NCBI GenBank assembly: GCA_017512705.1
Contig: JAFWEX010000084.1
Span: 124,001 to 188,000 of the forward strand
DNA from: Paenibacillus sp.
Lineage (GTDB): Bacteria > Bacillota > Bacilli > Paenibacillales > Paenibacillaceae
Length of the DNA: 64,000 bases
Direction: 5' to 3'
The notes under the pieces were generated by a model. The model did no database searches and had not been told where the DNA came from. It was given only the letters and a program-made list of their open reading frames with translations. Below, in pieces: positions 18,039-26,829 of this stretch. Positions within the stretch are counted from its first letter, which is position 1; each line of letters starts with the position of its first letter. The translations under genes and the position numbers were made by a program.

Positions 18039-18053
18039 AGGAAAGCGCATTCT
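18039..18053 (+). promoter_or_regulatory. Candidate CcpA cre site
   Basis: AGGAAAGCGCATTCT matches the cre consensus WTGNAANCGNWNNCW at every fixed position but one. It lies just downstream of the expected transcription start, where CcpA acts as a roadblock. Confidence 0.5.
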
Positions 18054-18239
18054 TGGGAAAAGGTAGACCGGAACTCACTCCTGCCGGAGGGTAATCTGAG
18101 GGAGAAAACATGGTTCCGATATGAATGCTGAAATAGATTATCGCCATACACGGAAGTGGGGCTGCACTTTATTATACGTGCACTTGAATAGAAGCCATTC
18201 CTCGAACGTAGATGGTGACCAGAGAGGGGAGATGCGGAA

Positions 18240-19859
18240 GTGACGAGTCATGTGAATGTGAAAGAAGCTATTGCCCAGGGCGCAACTTCACTTGGGATAG
18301 AACTTGGATCAACGCGCATTAAAGCGGTACTGATTGATGAGCGTTTTGAGACGATTGCCTCCGGTAGTTATGAGTGGGAGAACCTGCTGAAAGACGGCTA
18401 TTGGACATACAATCAGGAGGATATTATCACCGGTATGCAGACAGCGTACCGCGAGATGAAGCAGGATGTACAGCAGAAGTACGGTGTTACGCTGACGACT
18501 GTAGGTTCAATTGGATTCTCGGCGATGATGCATGGATATATCGCACTGGATCAGACAGGGGAAATGCTCGTACCGTTCCGTACTTGGCGTAACTCTACCA
18601 CAGCAGTGGCGGCACGAGAGCTGACGGAGTTACTCCAGTTCAATATTCCAGAGCGCTGGAGTATTGCTCATCTGTATCAGGCGATTCTGAACGAGGAACA
18701 GCATGTGCCTCAGATTGATTACCTGACCACACTCGCGGGTTACATCCACTGGCTACTAACGGGCAATAAGGCGATTGGTATCGGTGATGCATCGGGCATG
18801 TTCCCGATTGATGAGGCCACGCATAATTACCATCCGGCGATGATTGAGCAGTTTAATGAGCATATTGCTGGTAAAGGTTACCCTTGGAAGGTGGAGGATC
18901 TACTACCTAAGGTGTACCTCGCAGGAGAACAGGCAGGGGCATTAACGGAAGCTGGGGCGAAGCTGCTTGATCCATCAGGAGAGCTGGCATCGGGCATTCC
19001 GCTGTGTGCACCGGAAGGTGATGCAGGAACCGGTATGGTCGCCACAAACAGTGTTCGTAAACGGACAGGTAATATTTCGGTGGGTACGTCGGTGTTTGCC
19101 ATGATCGTATTGGAGAAGGAATTGTCCCGAGTATATCCCGAGATTGATATGGTGACGACACCAGATGGCAGTCCAGTCGGCATGGTACATGCCAACAACT
19201 GCTCCAGTGATCTGAATGCATGGATCGGATTATTCCGCGAGTTCGCTCAAGCGATGGGTATGGAGGCTGATTCGGGCAAGCTGTTCAGTGTGTTGTTTAA
19301 CAAGGCGCTTGAGGCTGACCCGGATGGTGGCGGATTGCTCAGCTACGGATATTACTCCGGAGAAAATATTACAGGGTTAGAACATGGACGTCCGTTGTTC
19401 GTCCGTTCACCGGAAAGCAAGTTTACCTTGGCGAATTTCATGCGTACGCATCTGTTCAGTGCCTTCGGCGCGCTCAAAATCGGCATGGATATCCTGACCG
19501 AGAAGGAGCAAGTAGCCATTGACAGCATCTTGGCACATGGAGGTCTGTTTAAGACACCAGTAGTGGGTCAGCGAATTGTGGCCGCGGCCATGAATGTTCC
19601 AGTATCCGTGATGTCTACCGCTGGTGAAGGCGGAGCATGGGGTATGGCACTGCTGGCTTCGTACCTGAAGGACAAGGGCGAGCAAGAAACGCTGGACGTT
19701 TTCCTGGAGCAGAAGGTGTTCAAGGATGTTGAAGGAGTGGAAGTGGCACCGGAAGCCGCGGATGTGAAAGGGTTTGAAGCTTTTATCGAACGCTACCGGA
19801 ACGGACTTGCCATTGAGCACGCTGCTGTAGAGCACTTGGTTGAGAACGGAGGGAACTAA
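18240..19859 (+). CDS. FGGY-family kinase, probable L-ribulokinase (AraK-like)
   Basis: A 539-residue sugar kinase at the first place of the arabinose operon. It has the FGGY N-terminal phosphate loop [17 protein letters not shown], a substrate region ([20 protein letters not shown]), [17 protein letters not shown] and the C-terminal [17 protein letters not shown] and [13 protein letters not shown] segments. It lacks the GxDFGTLSGRA opening of classical AraB. A non-orthologous ribulokinase, AraK, has been described in Clostridium, and this protein seems of that kind. Its expected reaction is ATP-dependent phosphorylation of L-ribulose. GTG at 18240 follows GAGAGGGGAG. It lies two bases before araD. 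Confidence 0.8.
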   Translation: MTSHVNVKEAIAQGATSLGIELGSTRIKAVLIDERFETIASGSYEWENLLKDGYWTYNQEDIITGMQTAYREMKQDVQQKYGVTLTTVGSIGFSAMMHGYIALDQTGEMLVPFRTWRNSTTAVAARELTELLQFNIPERWSIAHLYQAILNEEQHVPQIDYLTTLAGYIHWLLTGNKAIGIGDASGMFPIDEATHNYHPAMIEQFNEHIAGKGYPWKVEDLLPKVYLAGEQAGALTEAGAKLLDPSGELASGIPLCAPEGDAGTGMVATNSVRKRTGNISVGTSVFAMIVLEKELSRVYPEIDMVTTPDGSPVGMVHANNCSSDLNAWIGLFREFAQAMGMEADSGKLFSVLFNKALEADPDGGGLLSYGYYSGENITGLEHGRPLFVRSPESKFTLANFMRTHLFSAFGALKIGMDILTEKEQVAIDSILAHGGLFKTPVVGQRIVAAAMNVPVSVMSTAGEGGAWGMALLASYLKDKGEQETLDVFLEQKVFKDVEGVEVAPEAADVKGFEAFIERYRNGLAIEHAAVEHLVENGGN

Positions 19860-19861
19860 AC

Positions 19862-20557
19862 ATGTTGGAGCAACTGAAAGAAGAGGTATTCCAGGCCAAT
19901 CTGGACCTGCCAAAGCATGGACTGGTGAAGTTCACTTGGGGCAATGTGAGCGCGATTGATCGAGAAAGCGGCCTGTTCGTCATTAAACCAAGCGGAGTCG
20001 ATTATGAAAAAATGAAAGCTAGCGACATGGTTGTCGTCGATCTGGACGGTAACGTGGTTGAAGGGGAGATGAGACCCTCTTCGGATACAGCAACGCATGC
20101 CGTTTTATATAAACACTTCAAGGAGATTGGCGGTATCGTACACACGCACTCTACCTGGGCAACCATCTGGGCACAAGCAGGTCTGGACGTTCCCGTCATG
20201 GGGACAACACACGCCGATACGTTCTACGGTGCCGTACCTTGTGCACGCTTCCTGAACCAGGATGAGATTGACCGTGGATACGAAGCGGAGACAGGCCGCG
20301 TGATTATTGAAACGTTTGAACAACGCGGACTGGATGTGATGGCGATTCCAGCAGTGCTGCTGCATGGTCATGCACCGTTCACATGGGGCAAAGATGCCAA
20401 GTCGGCTGTGGTCAACAGTGTAGTGCTGGAAGAAGTGTGCAAAATGAACCTGTATGCACGTCAGCTGAATAACTTTGCCAAAGAGCTGCCGCAAGGCATT
20501 CTGGATAAACACTACCTGCGCAAGCACGGCAAAGATGCGTATTACGGCCAGAAGTAA
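19862..20557 (+). CDS. araD: L-ribulose-5-phosphate 4-epimerase
   Basis: A 231-residue class II aldolase-fold epimerase that turns L-ribulose 5-phosphate into D-xylulose 5-phosphate for the pentose phosphate pathway. Visible motifs are [34 protein letters not shown], the zinc-binding [12 protein letters not shown] and, further on, [11 protein letters not shown] with a third zinc histidine. Length matches the family. It begins right after the kinase stop codon with GGAGGGAACTAAAC as ribosome binding site, so the two are surely cotranscribed. Confidence 0.93.
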   Translation: MLEQLKEEVFQANLDLPKHGLVKFTWGNVSAIDRESGLFVIKPSGVDYEKMKASDMVVVDLDGNVVEGEMRPSSDTATHAVLYKHFKEIGGIVHTHSTWATIWAQAGLDVPVMGTTHADTFYGAVPCARFLNQDEIDRGYEAETGRVIIETFEQRGLDVMAIPAVLLHGHAPFTWGKDAKSAVVNSVVLEEVCKMNLYARQLNNFAKELPQGILDKHYLRKHGKDAYYGQK

Positions 20558-20575
20558 TTCTTAATCTTAACGACG

Positions 20576-20810
20576 AAAGATGGGTACTGCAATCGCAGTG
20601 ACCCCGTGTTAGCTACCTTGCTCAACCCGAAGCTGTATAACCTTTTTTACACCAATTAACGGAGAGTGCAGAACCAATCTGAAGAAGCGAAGAGCTCGCG
20701 TTTATCATCGGATTTCTCCCTTTAAGAGGGGAATGAAAAGAAATCCGAGGGTAACCAGCGATCGGAAGATGGTACTGCAATCGGAGTGACCCGGTGTAAA
20801 CCCATCTTAT
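20576..20810 (+). repeat. Structured intergenic element between araD and araA
   Basis: The 287-base gap holds two imperfect direct copies of about 30 bases: TACTGCAATCGCAGTGACCC at 20585 and TACTGCAATCGGAGTGACCC at 20773. AAGATGGGT (20578) is complementary to ACCCATCTT (20800), so the element is closed by its ends. A central hairpin pairs GGATTTCT (20710) with AGAAATCC (20739), with an inner CCC/GGG stem. No open frame of note. It could act in RNA processing or differential expression of araA; function is unknown. Confidence 0.5.
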
Positions 20811-20844
20811 ACAACTATAAAACCAACGAAATGAGGATGATTAC

Positions 20845-22269
20845 ATGTCAGTAACAGCAGCGAAAGAGTTTTGGTTTGTTGTCGGTTCACAGCATCTGTA
20901 CGGAGAGGAAGCGCTCGGTGAGGTAAAAGCAAACGCACAGAAAATTACGGATGCTCTCAACGCTAGTGGCGTACTTCCTTACCCGCTCGTATTGCAAGAC
21001 TTGGCTGTAAGCGCAGACAAAATCACCAGCATCATGAAAGAAGTGAACTACCGTGACGAAGTTGCAGGTGTGATCACGTGGATGCATACGTTCTCTCCAG
21101 CGAAAATGTGGATTCGCGGTACGAAGTTGCTGCAAAAGCCGCTTCTTCACCTCGCAACCCAATATAACGAGAGCATTCCATGGGCAACCATCGACATGGA
21201 CTTCATGAACCTGAACCAAGCAGCGCATGGTGACCGTGAATATGGTTTCATTAATGCTCGTTTGAGAAAGCAAAATAAGATCGTTGTTGGCTACTGGGAA
21301 CGCCCGGAAGTGCAGCAGCAGGTTGCAGACTGGATGGATGTAGCGGTTGCATACAACGAGAGCTTTAACATCAAAGTTGCTCGTTTTGGCGATAACATGC
21401 GTAACGTAGGGGTAACGGAAGGTGATAAAGTAGAGGCTCAAATCCAGTTTGGCTGGACGGTAGACTACTACGGAATCGGTGATCTCGTAGAATACGTGAA
21501 TGCGGTAACGGAGCAAGAAATCGATGAGTTGATCTCGCAATATGCCGATCTGTACGAATTCGATTATGGCACAAACAGCAAAGAAGCGTGGGAGGCCAGT
21601 GTTCGTGTGCAAGCAAGCTATGAAATTGCCATCAAACGTTTCCTGGATAACGGTGGTTACACGGCTTTCACAACGAACTTTGAAGACTTGCATGGCATGA
21701 AGCAGCTTCCGGGTCTGGCGGTACAACGCTTGATGGCTCAAGGCTACGGATTTGCCGGTGAAGGGGACTGGAAAACAGCCGCGCTAGATCGTTTATTGAA
21801 AATTATGGCTCATAACGAAAACACGGGCTTCATGGAAGATTACACGTATGAAATGGCATCTGGTCAAGAGGCGATCCTGCAATCGCACATGCTTGAGGTC
21901 GATCCGACCCTAGCCAGCACCAAACCAAGAATCATCGTTTCTCCACTGGGTATTGGTGATCGTGAAGACCCAGCTCGTCTCGTATTCGACGGTAAAGCGG
22001 GAGAGGGCGTTGTAGTATCCATGGCGGACTTCGGTACACACTACAAACTGTTGATCAACGAAGTATCTGCCTTCGAACCAACTGTACCAGCACCAAATCT
22101 ACCAGTTGCACGTGTACTGTGGACGGTAAAACCGAACTTCCAGGACGGAGTTAAAGCTTGGATTGAAAACGGCGGTGGACACCACACTGTAGTATCCCTG
22201 AACCTGACCACAGATCAGATCATCACGTATGCGAAGCTGGTGAATCTGGAGTACGTTGTGATTAAATAA
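20845..22269 (+). CDS. araA: L-arabinose isomerase
   Basis: A 474-residue enzyme that converts L-arabinose to L-ribulose, the first step of the pathway; length is normal. It begins with the family signature [14 protein letters not shown]. Metal-binding residues lie in [17 protein letters not shown] (first Glu), [10 protein letters not shown] (second Glu), [11 protein letters not shown] (His) and [13 protein letters not shown] (last His). ATG at 20845 follows GAGGATG. It is separated from araD by a structured element but has the same orientation, and a terminator at 22440 closes the operon. Control by AraR and CcpA is expected. Confidence 0.96.
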   Translation: MSVTAAKEFWFVVGSQHLYGEEALGEVKANAQKITDALNASGVLPYPLVLQDLAVSADKITSIMKEVNYRDEVAGVITWMHTFSPAKMWIRGTKLLQKPLLHLATQYNESIPWATIDMDFMNLNQAAHGDREYGFINARLRKQNKIVVGYWERPEVQQQVADWMDVAVAYNESFNIKVARFGDNMRNVGVTEGDKVEAQIQFGWTVDYYGIGDLVEYVNAVTEQEIDELISQYADLYEFDYGTNSKEAWEASVRVQASYEIAIKRFLDNGGYTAFTTNFEDLHGMKQLPGLAVQRLMAQGYGFAGEGDWKTAALDRLLKIMAHNENTGFMEDYTYEMASGQEAILQSHMLEVDPTLASTKPRIIVSPLGIGDREDPARLVFDGKAGEGVVVSMADFGTHYKLLINEVSAFEPTVPAPNLPVARVLWTVKPNFQDGVKAWIENGGGHHTVVSLNLTTDQIITYAKLVNLEYVVIK

Positions 22270-22439
22270 GGTAAGCAAACATGAAATCATTATTCATTAA
22301 TATAATTCAACTTGCAGCTAGTGAATTCAGGTTGTAATCCATGGATGTCTGAAGTATGATCAGATTACAAGATCAGGATTGCAAGTTATAATCAATTTCG
22401 TGCAAGCACCTGCTCGCCGTATACAAGTGTATATTCAGA

Positions 22440-22468
22440 GACCGAGAGATAATCTCGGTCCTTTGTTT
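22440..22468 (+). terminator. Terminator of the ara operon
   Basis: GACCGAGA/TCTCGGTC stem with a GATAA loop, then CTTTGTTTT. Confidence 0.75.
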
Positions 22469-22510
22469 TATTATTCGACACATCATTTTATGCTCAGGGA
22501 GGTTATTTCA

Positions 22511-23281
22511 ATGAAACATACATATGACAGTCTAATCGCTCAGCTAGAGGCATTGGGTATAGATCGCCACGGCACATTGCTGATGCATTCTTCCATGAAG
22601 AGTATGGGGGAAGTGGAAGGCGGGGCTGATACCGTGCTGGATGCACTGAGTGATTATATGAAAGATGGATTGCTCGTTCTGCCCACACATACATGGTCTA
22701 CGATTAACAAAAGCAACCCATTGTTCCACGTGGAAACGTCACCTTGCTGTGTGGGGATTCTGCCTGAACTTTTCCGTAAACGTGATAACGTAATCCGCTC
22801 CTGGCATCCTACACACTCTGTAGCAGCGTTAGGTAAAGACGCGCGGGCGTTCACGCAGGACGATCATCTTTTCGATACGCCATGTGCACGAGGATCTGCA
22901 TGGGGTAAGCTGCTTGATCGCAAAGCAACCATTTTGCTCGTAGGCGTCGATCTGAAACGGAATACGTTTATTCATGGCATTGAGGAATGGGTAGACATTC
23001 CAGGCCGGATGACCGATGATCATGAGATGCTGTATACCGTTTTGCCGGATGGAACTAAGATTTCGGTGCCTTCCCGCAGACATTGCGGATTATCATGGTC
23101 GGAGCACTTCTGGAAGGTCGATGATGTACTGGTTCAAGAAGGGGCGATGCACAAAGGAAGCTTCGGCGATGCTGTCGCAAGTGTGTGTGATGCTGCGCGA
23201 ACAACTGAGGTGCTTACGGAGATGTTGAAAGAGAATCCAGATCTGTTCTCGGACAATGAGCCATTGGTAGAAGTAAAATGA
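22511..23281 (+). CDS. AAC(3)/YokD-family N-acetyltransferase
   Basis: A 256-residue protein of the aminoglycoside 3-N-acetyltransferase fold. Motifs: GTLLMHSSMKSMGEVEGG near the start, LLVLPTHTWS, SWHPTHSVAALG, and GSAWGKLLDRKATILLVGVDLKRNTFIHGIEE with the family's conserved histidine. True AAC(3) enzymes modify 2-deoxystreptamine drugs with acetyl-CoA, but chromosomal relatives often have other or unknown substrates, so resistance cannot be claimed. ATG at 22511 has AGGGAGGTT before it; an open frame extending to 22379 crosses the ara terminator and is not used. The next small gene overlaps its stop codon. Confidence 0.85.
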   Translation: MKHTYDSLIAQLEALGIDRHGTLLMHSSMKSMGEVEGGADTVLDALSDYMKDGLLVLPTHTWSTINKSNPLFHVETSPCCVGILPELFRKRDNVIRSWHPTHSVAALGKDARAFTQDDHLFDTPCARGSAWGKLLDRKATILLVGVDLKRNTFIHGIEEWVDIPGRMTDDHEMLYTVLPDGTKISVPSRRHCGLSWSEHFWKVDDVLVQEGAMHKGSFGDAVASVCDAARTTEVLTEMLKENPDLFSDNEPLVEVK

Positions 23282-23442
23282 AGCGGGGATATTCAGGTGC
23301 GAAAAGGGAGTCTCGGGCGAGACACGAGCTTCAACTTAGTTTAATCGTAGCGGAGAAGCAGATTGCTGCTAAAGAACCTTTGATGGATCATAAGCAAGTC
23401 ATGGACAGATTAAAAAGAAAAATAGAAGTAGCACGGCAGTAA
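23278..23442 (+). CDS. Small basic protein, 54 residues
   Basis: The ATG overlaps the TGA of the acetyltransferase gene (ATGA), a sign of translational coupling. The product is rich in Lys and Arg, with a helical C-terminal part MDHKQVMDRLKRKIEVARQ of the kind found at the ends of small antitoxins of the RelB/Phd type. No DNA-binding N-terminal part is recognisable and no toxin gene is adjacent, so this may be a remnant. Function unknown. Confidence 0.45.
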   Translation: MKRGYSGAKRESRARHELQLSLIVAEKQIAAKEPLMDHKQVMDRLKRKIEVARQ

Positions 23443-23504
23443 GAGAGTCACCGGTGTAAAGAGATTTCTTTAAAGTAGATCCCATATCCCGTTGCGGGCT
23501 GGAG

Positions 23505-23530
23505 ACGCCCAGTTGAACTGGGCGTTTTTT
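23505..23530 (+). terminator. Rho-independent terminator
   Basis: ACGCCCAG/CTGGGCGT stem, loop TTGAA, followed by TTTTTT. Confidence 0.85.
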
Positions 23531-23644
23531 GGCATACAATCTTCAAAAACTTTCAGAGAAGTGCTAAATAGATCATGATTCAATCAAGGGTTGGTCAGAC
23601 TTCCGGTGAATAGGCTACTCAGCGTATCAGGAGAATGAAATAGA

Positions 23645-23776
23645 GTGTTGTCTCCTAAAAAAGGGATTCACCTGGAACGAGCATACCATGGAGAGAGATT
23701 CGAGTTGTTGATTAGAGATATTTTTATGGCAGATTCGAATGTTAGATGGGTTAAAAGAGTAGGGAGTGGCGCGTAA
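23645..23776 (+). CDS. Possible small protein, 43 residues
   Basis: GTG start about ten bases after AGGAG; the frame contains HGERFELLIRDIFMAD and NVRWVKRVGSG, which reads like folded protein rather than random sequence. It sits alone in the 470-base gap before the dGTPase gene. It may be a fragment of a larger, lost gene. No family recognised. Confidence 0.3.
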   Translation: MLSPKKGIHLERAYHGERFELLIRDIFMADSNVRWVKRVGSGA

Positions 23777-23914
23777 ACAGATGGTGGAAGAGATCTGGAG
23801 GCGGAGATGATTTTTAAAAAGTGAATACTGATTGAATTAATGAACCTTACGAATTAAAGAAAATTTTAGTGAATAGTGTGTGAGTTCAAAAATTAATAAT
23901 TAGGGGTTGTTTAA

Positions 23915-25225
23915 ATGATTCAGACGAAGTTAAACTCTAATAGTTTATATGATGCTAAGGATGTTCAAAGAATTAAAGAACTACCTGCTCGCTCCGGGCA
24001 TCCTGTCAGAGACGATTTTGAGAGAGATTACAGTAGAATAGTTCATTCAGCCGCTTTTCGCAGGTTGCAATCAAAGACACAAGTAATAGGTGTTGGTGAG
24101 GGAGACTTCCATCGTACACGGTTAACGCACTCTATGGAGGTAGCTCAAATAGCAAGGGGGATTGTTTTATCTCTAAATCTTAAATCAAATCATTTAAATA
24201 AAGAGTACAAACAGATCGATACATCGCTGATAGAAGCTGCAGCTCTTGCACATGATTTTGGACATCCTCCATTCGGCCACCAAGGAGAACGGGCATTGAA
24301 TGAGATGATGTACAAAAAGGCTAGATCCGGTTTTGAGGGGAATGCACAGACACTTAGAATTTTGACTCGGCTTGAAAGAGGAGTCGGATTGAATCTGACA
24401 CGTGCAACATTGCTAGCAATATTGAAATACCCAATTAAATTTGATGAAGCAGTTGATGAAAGTAGATACATAGATTTATCACAATTCAGTCCGCCTAAAT
24501 CGAATATATATCCAGAAGATTCTGAAATATTTAATTGGCTTTTATCGCCTTTTAATGATAAAGAAAAAGATTTCTATCTTACTTTGGAAGCTAAACTTGC
24601 TAATGAACATAAACAAACTTGTTATAAAACCTTTGAATGTTCAATTATTGAGTTAGCAGATGATATTGCTTATGCAACACATGATCTTGAAGATGCAATG
24701 AGACTGGATTTTATTAAGGTAGAAGAAGTTATTGAATTGTTGAAAAATAATAATCAAATAAATGGAGTATCGGCAGTAATTGAAAAGTTTGAAAAGGAAG
24801 TTAAAGGGCATTTATCTGAACAAATCAAAGATGCAACAGCTGATTTAATATCTATATTTATTTCTAGCGTTAAAATTAAAGTTCGAGATGAATTAAAACA
24901 CTCCAGATTGAGGTATTATGCTTATCATGATAAAGAAATTAGAGATCTCATTAAATCATTTAAGAATTTAGTTTATAGTAATGTAATTAGATTACCAAGA
25001 GTACAAACTATTGAATGGAAAGGTGGGCATATAATAAGAGAAATGTTCAATGCCTTCTTTGATGAAACTAAGTTACTACCGTTAGAAGACCAGGAATTAA
25101 TAAAGAATGGGCACGATAAGGCACGAGTAGTATGTGATTATATAGCTGGTATGACCGATTCTTATGCATTAAAAATGTTTTCTAGATTATATGAGGCTAG
25201 AGAAAGCAGGTTATTTGATATTTAA
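23915..25225 (+). CDS. dgt: dGTP triphosphohydrolase (HD domain)
   Basis: A 436-residue dNTP triphosphohydrolase that splits dGTP into deoxyguanosine and triphosphate. The start region RSGHPVRDDFERDYSRIVHSAAFRRLQSKTQV is diagnostic. The HD metal centre is made of His72 (RLTHSMEVAQ), His113-Asp114 (LAHDFGHPPFGHQGE) and the Asp of ELADDIAYATHDLED (about 249). Length agrees with the Bacillus YwfO type. The gene is markedly AT-rich against its neighbours and stands alone behind a weak start region, which hints at acquisition. Some dGTPases protect bacteria from phage by draining dNTPs; whether this one does is open. It converges on an XRE regulator. Confidence 0.9.
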   Translation: MIQTKLNSNSLYDAKDVQRIKELPARSGHPVRDDFERDYSRIVHSAAFRRLQSKTQVIGVGEGDFHRTRLTHSMEVAQIARGIVLSLNLKSNHLNKEYKQIDTSLIEAAALAHDFGHPPFGHQGERALNEMMYKKARSGFEGNAQTLRILTRLERGVGLNLTRATLLAILKYPIKFDEAVDESRYIDLSQFSPPKSNIYPEDSEIFNWLLSPFNDKEKDFYLTLEAKLANEHKQTCYKTFECSIIELADDIAYATHDLEDAMRLDFIKVEEVIELLKNNNQINGVSAVIEKFEKEVKGHLSEQIKDATADLISIFISSVKIKVRDELKHSRLRYYAYHDKEIRDLIKSFKNLVYSNVIRLPRVQTIEWKGGHIIREMFNAFFDETKLLPLEDQELIKNGHDKARVVCDYIAGMTDSYALKMFSRLYEARESRLFDI

Positions 25226-25234
25226 TATGATGTG

Positions 25235-25262
25235 TATAAAAGGCCCTCAAGGGCCTTTTATA
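25235..25262. terminator. Bidirectional terminator
   Basis: TATAAAAGGCCC/GGGCCTTTTATA perfect stem with loop TCAA, with A and T tracts on both sides; serves both converging genes. Confidence 0.85.
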
Positions 25263-25279
25263 CTTGTATAGAGATAAAT

Positions 25280-25612
25280 CTAATGGAAAGCTAATTTAAC
25301 TGTATTCAGAATTTCTCTTAAAGTTTTAACTTGAGCAGAGTCAAGTTCACTTATAATTCCAATATATTCTACGATAGCATCTTTACGAGAAGTATCTTCG
25401 TTGTTTAAAGTAGTTAAATCTCCGAATGATATATTTAAACCTACAATAATTTTTTCTAAAGTATCAATCGAGAAGTTCCTTTCTCCTCGCTCTACTGATC
25501 CTATATATGCATCATCCAAGCCGGACAATTCTGCTAGTTGCTGCTGTGTTAAACCCTTGGCTTTCCGTATTGCTCTTATTTGTTCTCCAACCGAATTGCG
25601 TAATTTTGTCAT
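25280..25612 (-). CDS. XRE-family transcriptional regulator
   Basis: A 110-residue protein with a Cro/CI-type helix-turn-helix at residues about 8-65 (VGEQIRAIRKAKGLTQQQLAELSGLDDAYIGSVERGERNFSIDTLEKI), followed by a short helical tail (EYIGIISELDSAQVKTLREIL). ATG at 25612 is chosen because AGGAGAGGTGG stands just upstream. The layout resembles controller proteins of mobile or restriction loci, but no methylase or nuclease gene is near. It converges with the AT-rich dGTPase gene and shares its terminator and base composition, so the two may have arrived together. Confidence 0.8.
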   Translation of the reverse strand: MTKLRNSVGEQIRAIRKAKGLTQQQLAELSGLDDAYIGSVERGERNFSIDTLEKIIVGLNISFGDLTTLNNEDTSRKDAIVEYIGIISELDSAQVKTLREILNTVKLAFH

Positions 25613-25831
25613 AATAACCACCTCTCCTAAAGGTTAGGAGAGTATCGATGTATTTAGCAGAGACTTAAAAGCGGTAAAATATATTGAAAATACTGCGAAT
25701 AAGTACTATATTTGATTTATTGTACTACTTTTTTGGAGTTTCTGAAAGTGAATAAATGAAGGCTATATCTTAAAAGCATAATTACCTTTGTTTAACTATC
25801 TAATATTCATATTATAAGGAGGCTTTCTTTT

Positions 25832-26635
25832 TTGCGATCATCTATCCTGAAATCCCTCAAACCGGACATTATTGTTGAAATGCTGGATATGGCTGTGGCT
25901 TTTGAAAATTGGAATAAGGTGCTGGAGACAGCAGATGTGTTGTACCAGTGCGTGCAGTGTATATATGAAGAACGGGTGGAGTGTCAGGAGGAAGTGAGGG
26001 CTAAACTTCATATTCGTAGGGAACGTCCATTAGTTTATTACCTGGGCTACAGTCAGATGATGCAAGGTATGGCTTATCAGAAGATGGGGCAGATCGATCA
26101 GGCGCGAGCTTGTATCCGTCAGTATGCAGCACTGGGGTGTATGGAAGGACTGGATGAAGCAGAGCTACAAATTGTACAGGAGTTCAAACGGAAAGCCGAA
26201 ATCCATCGGTATGCACTTGAGATTGCAGCAGGGCAGGTTGAACTTCTGGAAGGCTATGTGAACCTTTTGCTGGAGTATCCGGAGGAACGTTTGTCAGGGT
26301 TGAAGGTGATCACAGAGGCGGCGGTGCGGCATGGGTGGCGGATTGATTTTATCATACAGATGCTTGAAGAGAAGATTGAACGGTCAGGTGTAGGGGTGGA
26401 TTCGTCAAACAACGAAAATTTGTACCATTGTTTTTATCAAAGGGCTTTATATGAACAGTGGATGGGAAGGCCGCAGGAGGGTGTGGAGTTTATTTTGAAG
26501 GCGATGTGTGTAGCGGACAGACTGGGGATGGAGCGACATATGATCAGATGCACAGCAGTATTGGAGTCGTTGAGAGAAAGGGCGACGGAGGAGCAGATTG
26601 AGCGGTATCGGGTGTTTTTGGAGGGAATAAGGTAG
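25832..26635 (+). CDS. TPR-type helical protein, possibly a regulator without its HTH
   Basis: A 267-residue helical protein. Segments such as YLGYSQMMQGMAYQKMGQIDQARACIRQYAAL and YQRALYEQWMGRPQEGVEFILKAMCVADRLG have tetratricopeptide spacing. It resembles the C-terminal part of larger HTH-TPR regulators common in Paenibacillus, but here no DNA-binding domain precedes it. TTG at 25832 follows AAGGAGG. It stands upstream of the WXG toxin gene in the same direction; a link between them is possible but not shown. Confidence 0.5.
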   Translation: MRSSILKSLKPDIIVEMLDMAVAFENWNKVLETADVLYQCVQCIYEERVECQEEVRAKLHIRRERPLVYYLGYSQMMQGMAYQKMGQIDQARACIRQYAALGCMEGLDEAELQIVQEFKRKAEIHRYALEIAAGQVELLEGYVNLLLEYPEERLSGLKVITEAAVRHGWRIDFIIQMLEEKIERSGVGVDSSNNENLYHCFYQRALYEQWMGRPQEGVEFILKAMCVADRLGMERHMIRCTAVLESLRERATEEQIERYRVFLEGIR

Positions 26636-26829
26636 GGAGCGGTCATTATATTTACTGAAAATGGTAAGATGTGCTTGGATGTGGGTATATGCATATAGGA
26701 CTATAGCACCGATGAGTGTTGTGTTAGATGTCGGGTTATGGGTCAAATCAGGATGTTAGCCGGATGGTTTCATACATTGGACTTCTGCTAACATAGGATA
26801 ATCCTATTTCATATGAGCGGAGAAAGCGT

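Noticed and set aside
22379..22510. Longer N terminus for the AAC(3)-type gene
   Set aside because: It would pass through the ara operon terminator; the ATG at 22511 has an excellent ribosome binding site and starts the conserved domain.
22722..22737. Second parS-like sequence TGTTCCACGTGGAAAC
   Set aside because: It lies within the acetyltransferase coding sequence and departs from the consensus at several bases of the right half; chance codon use explains it.
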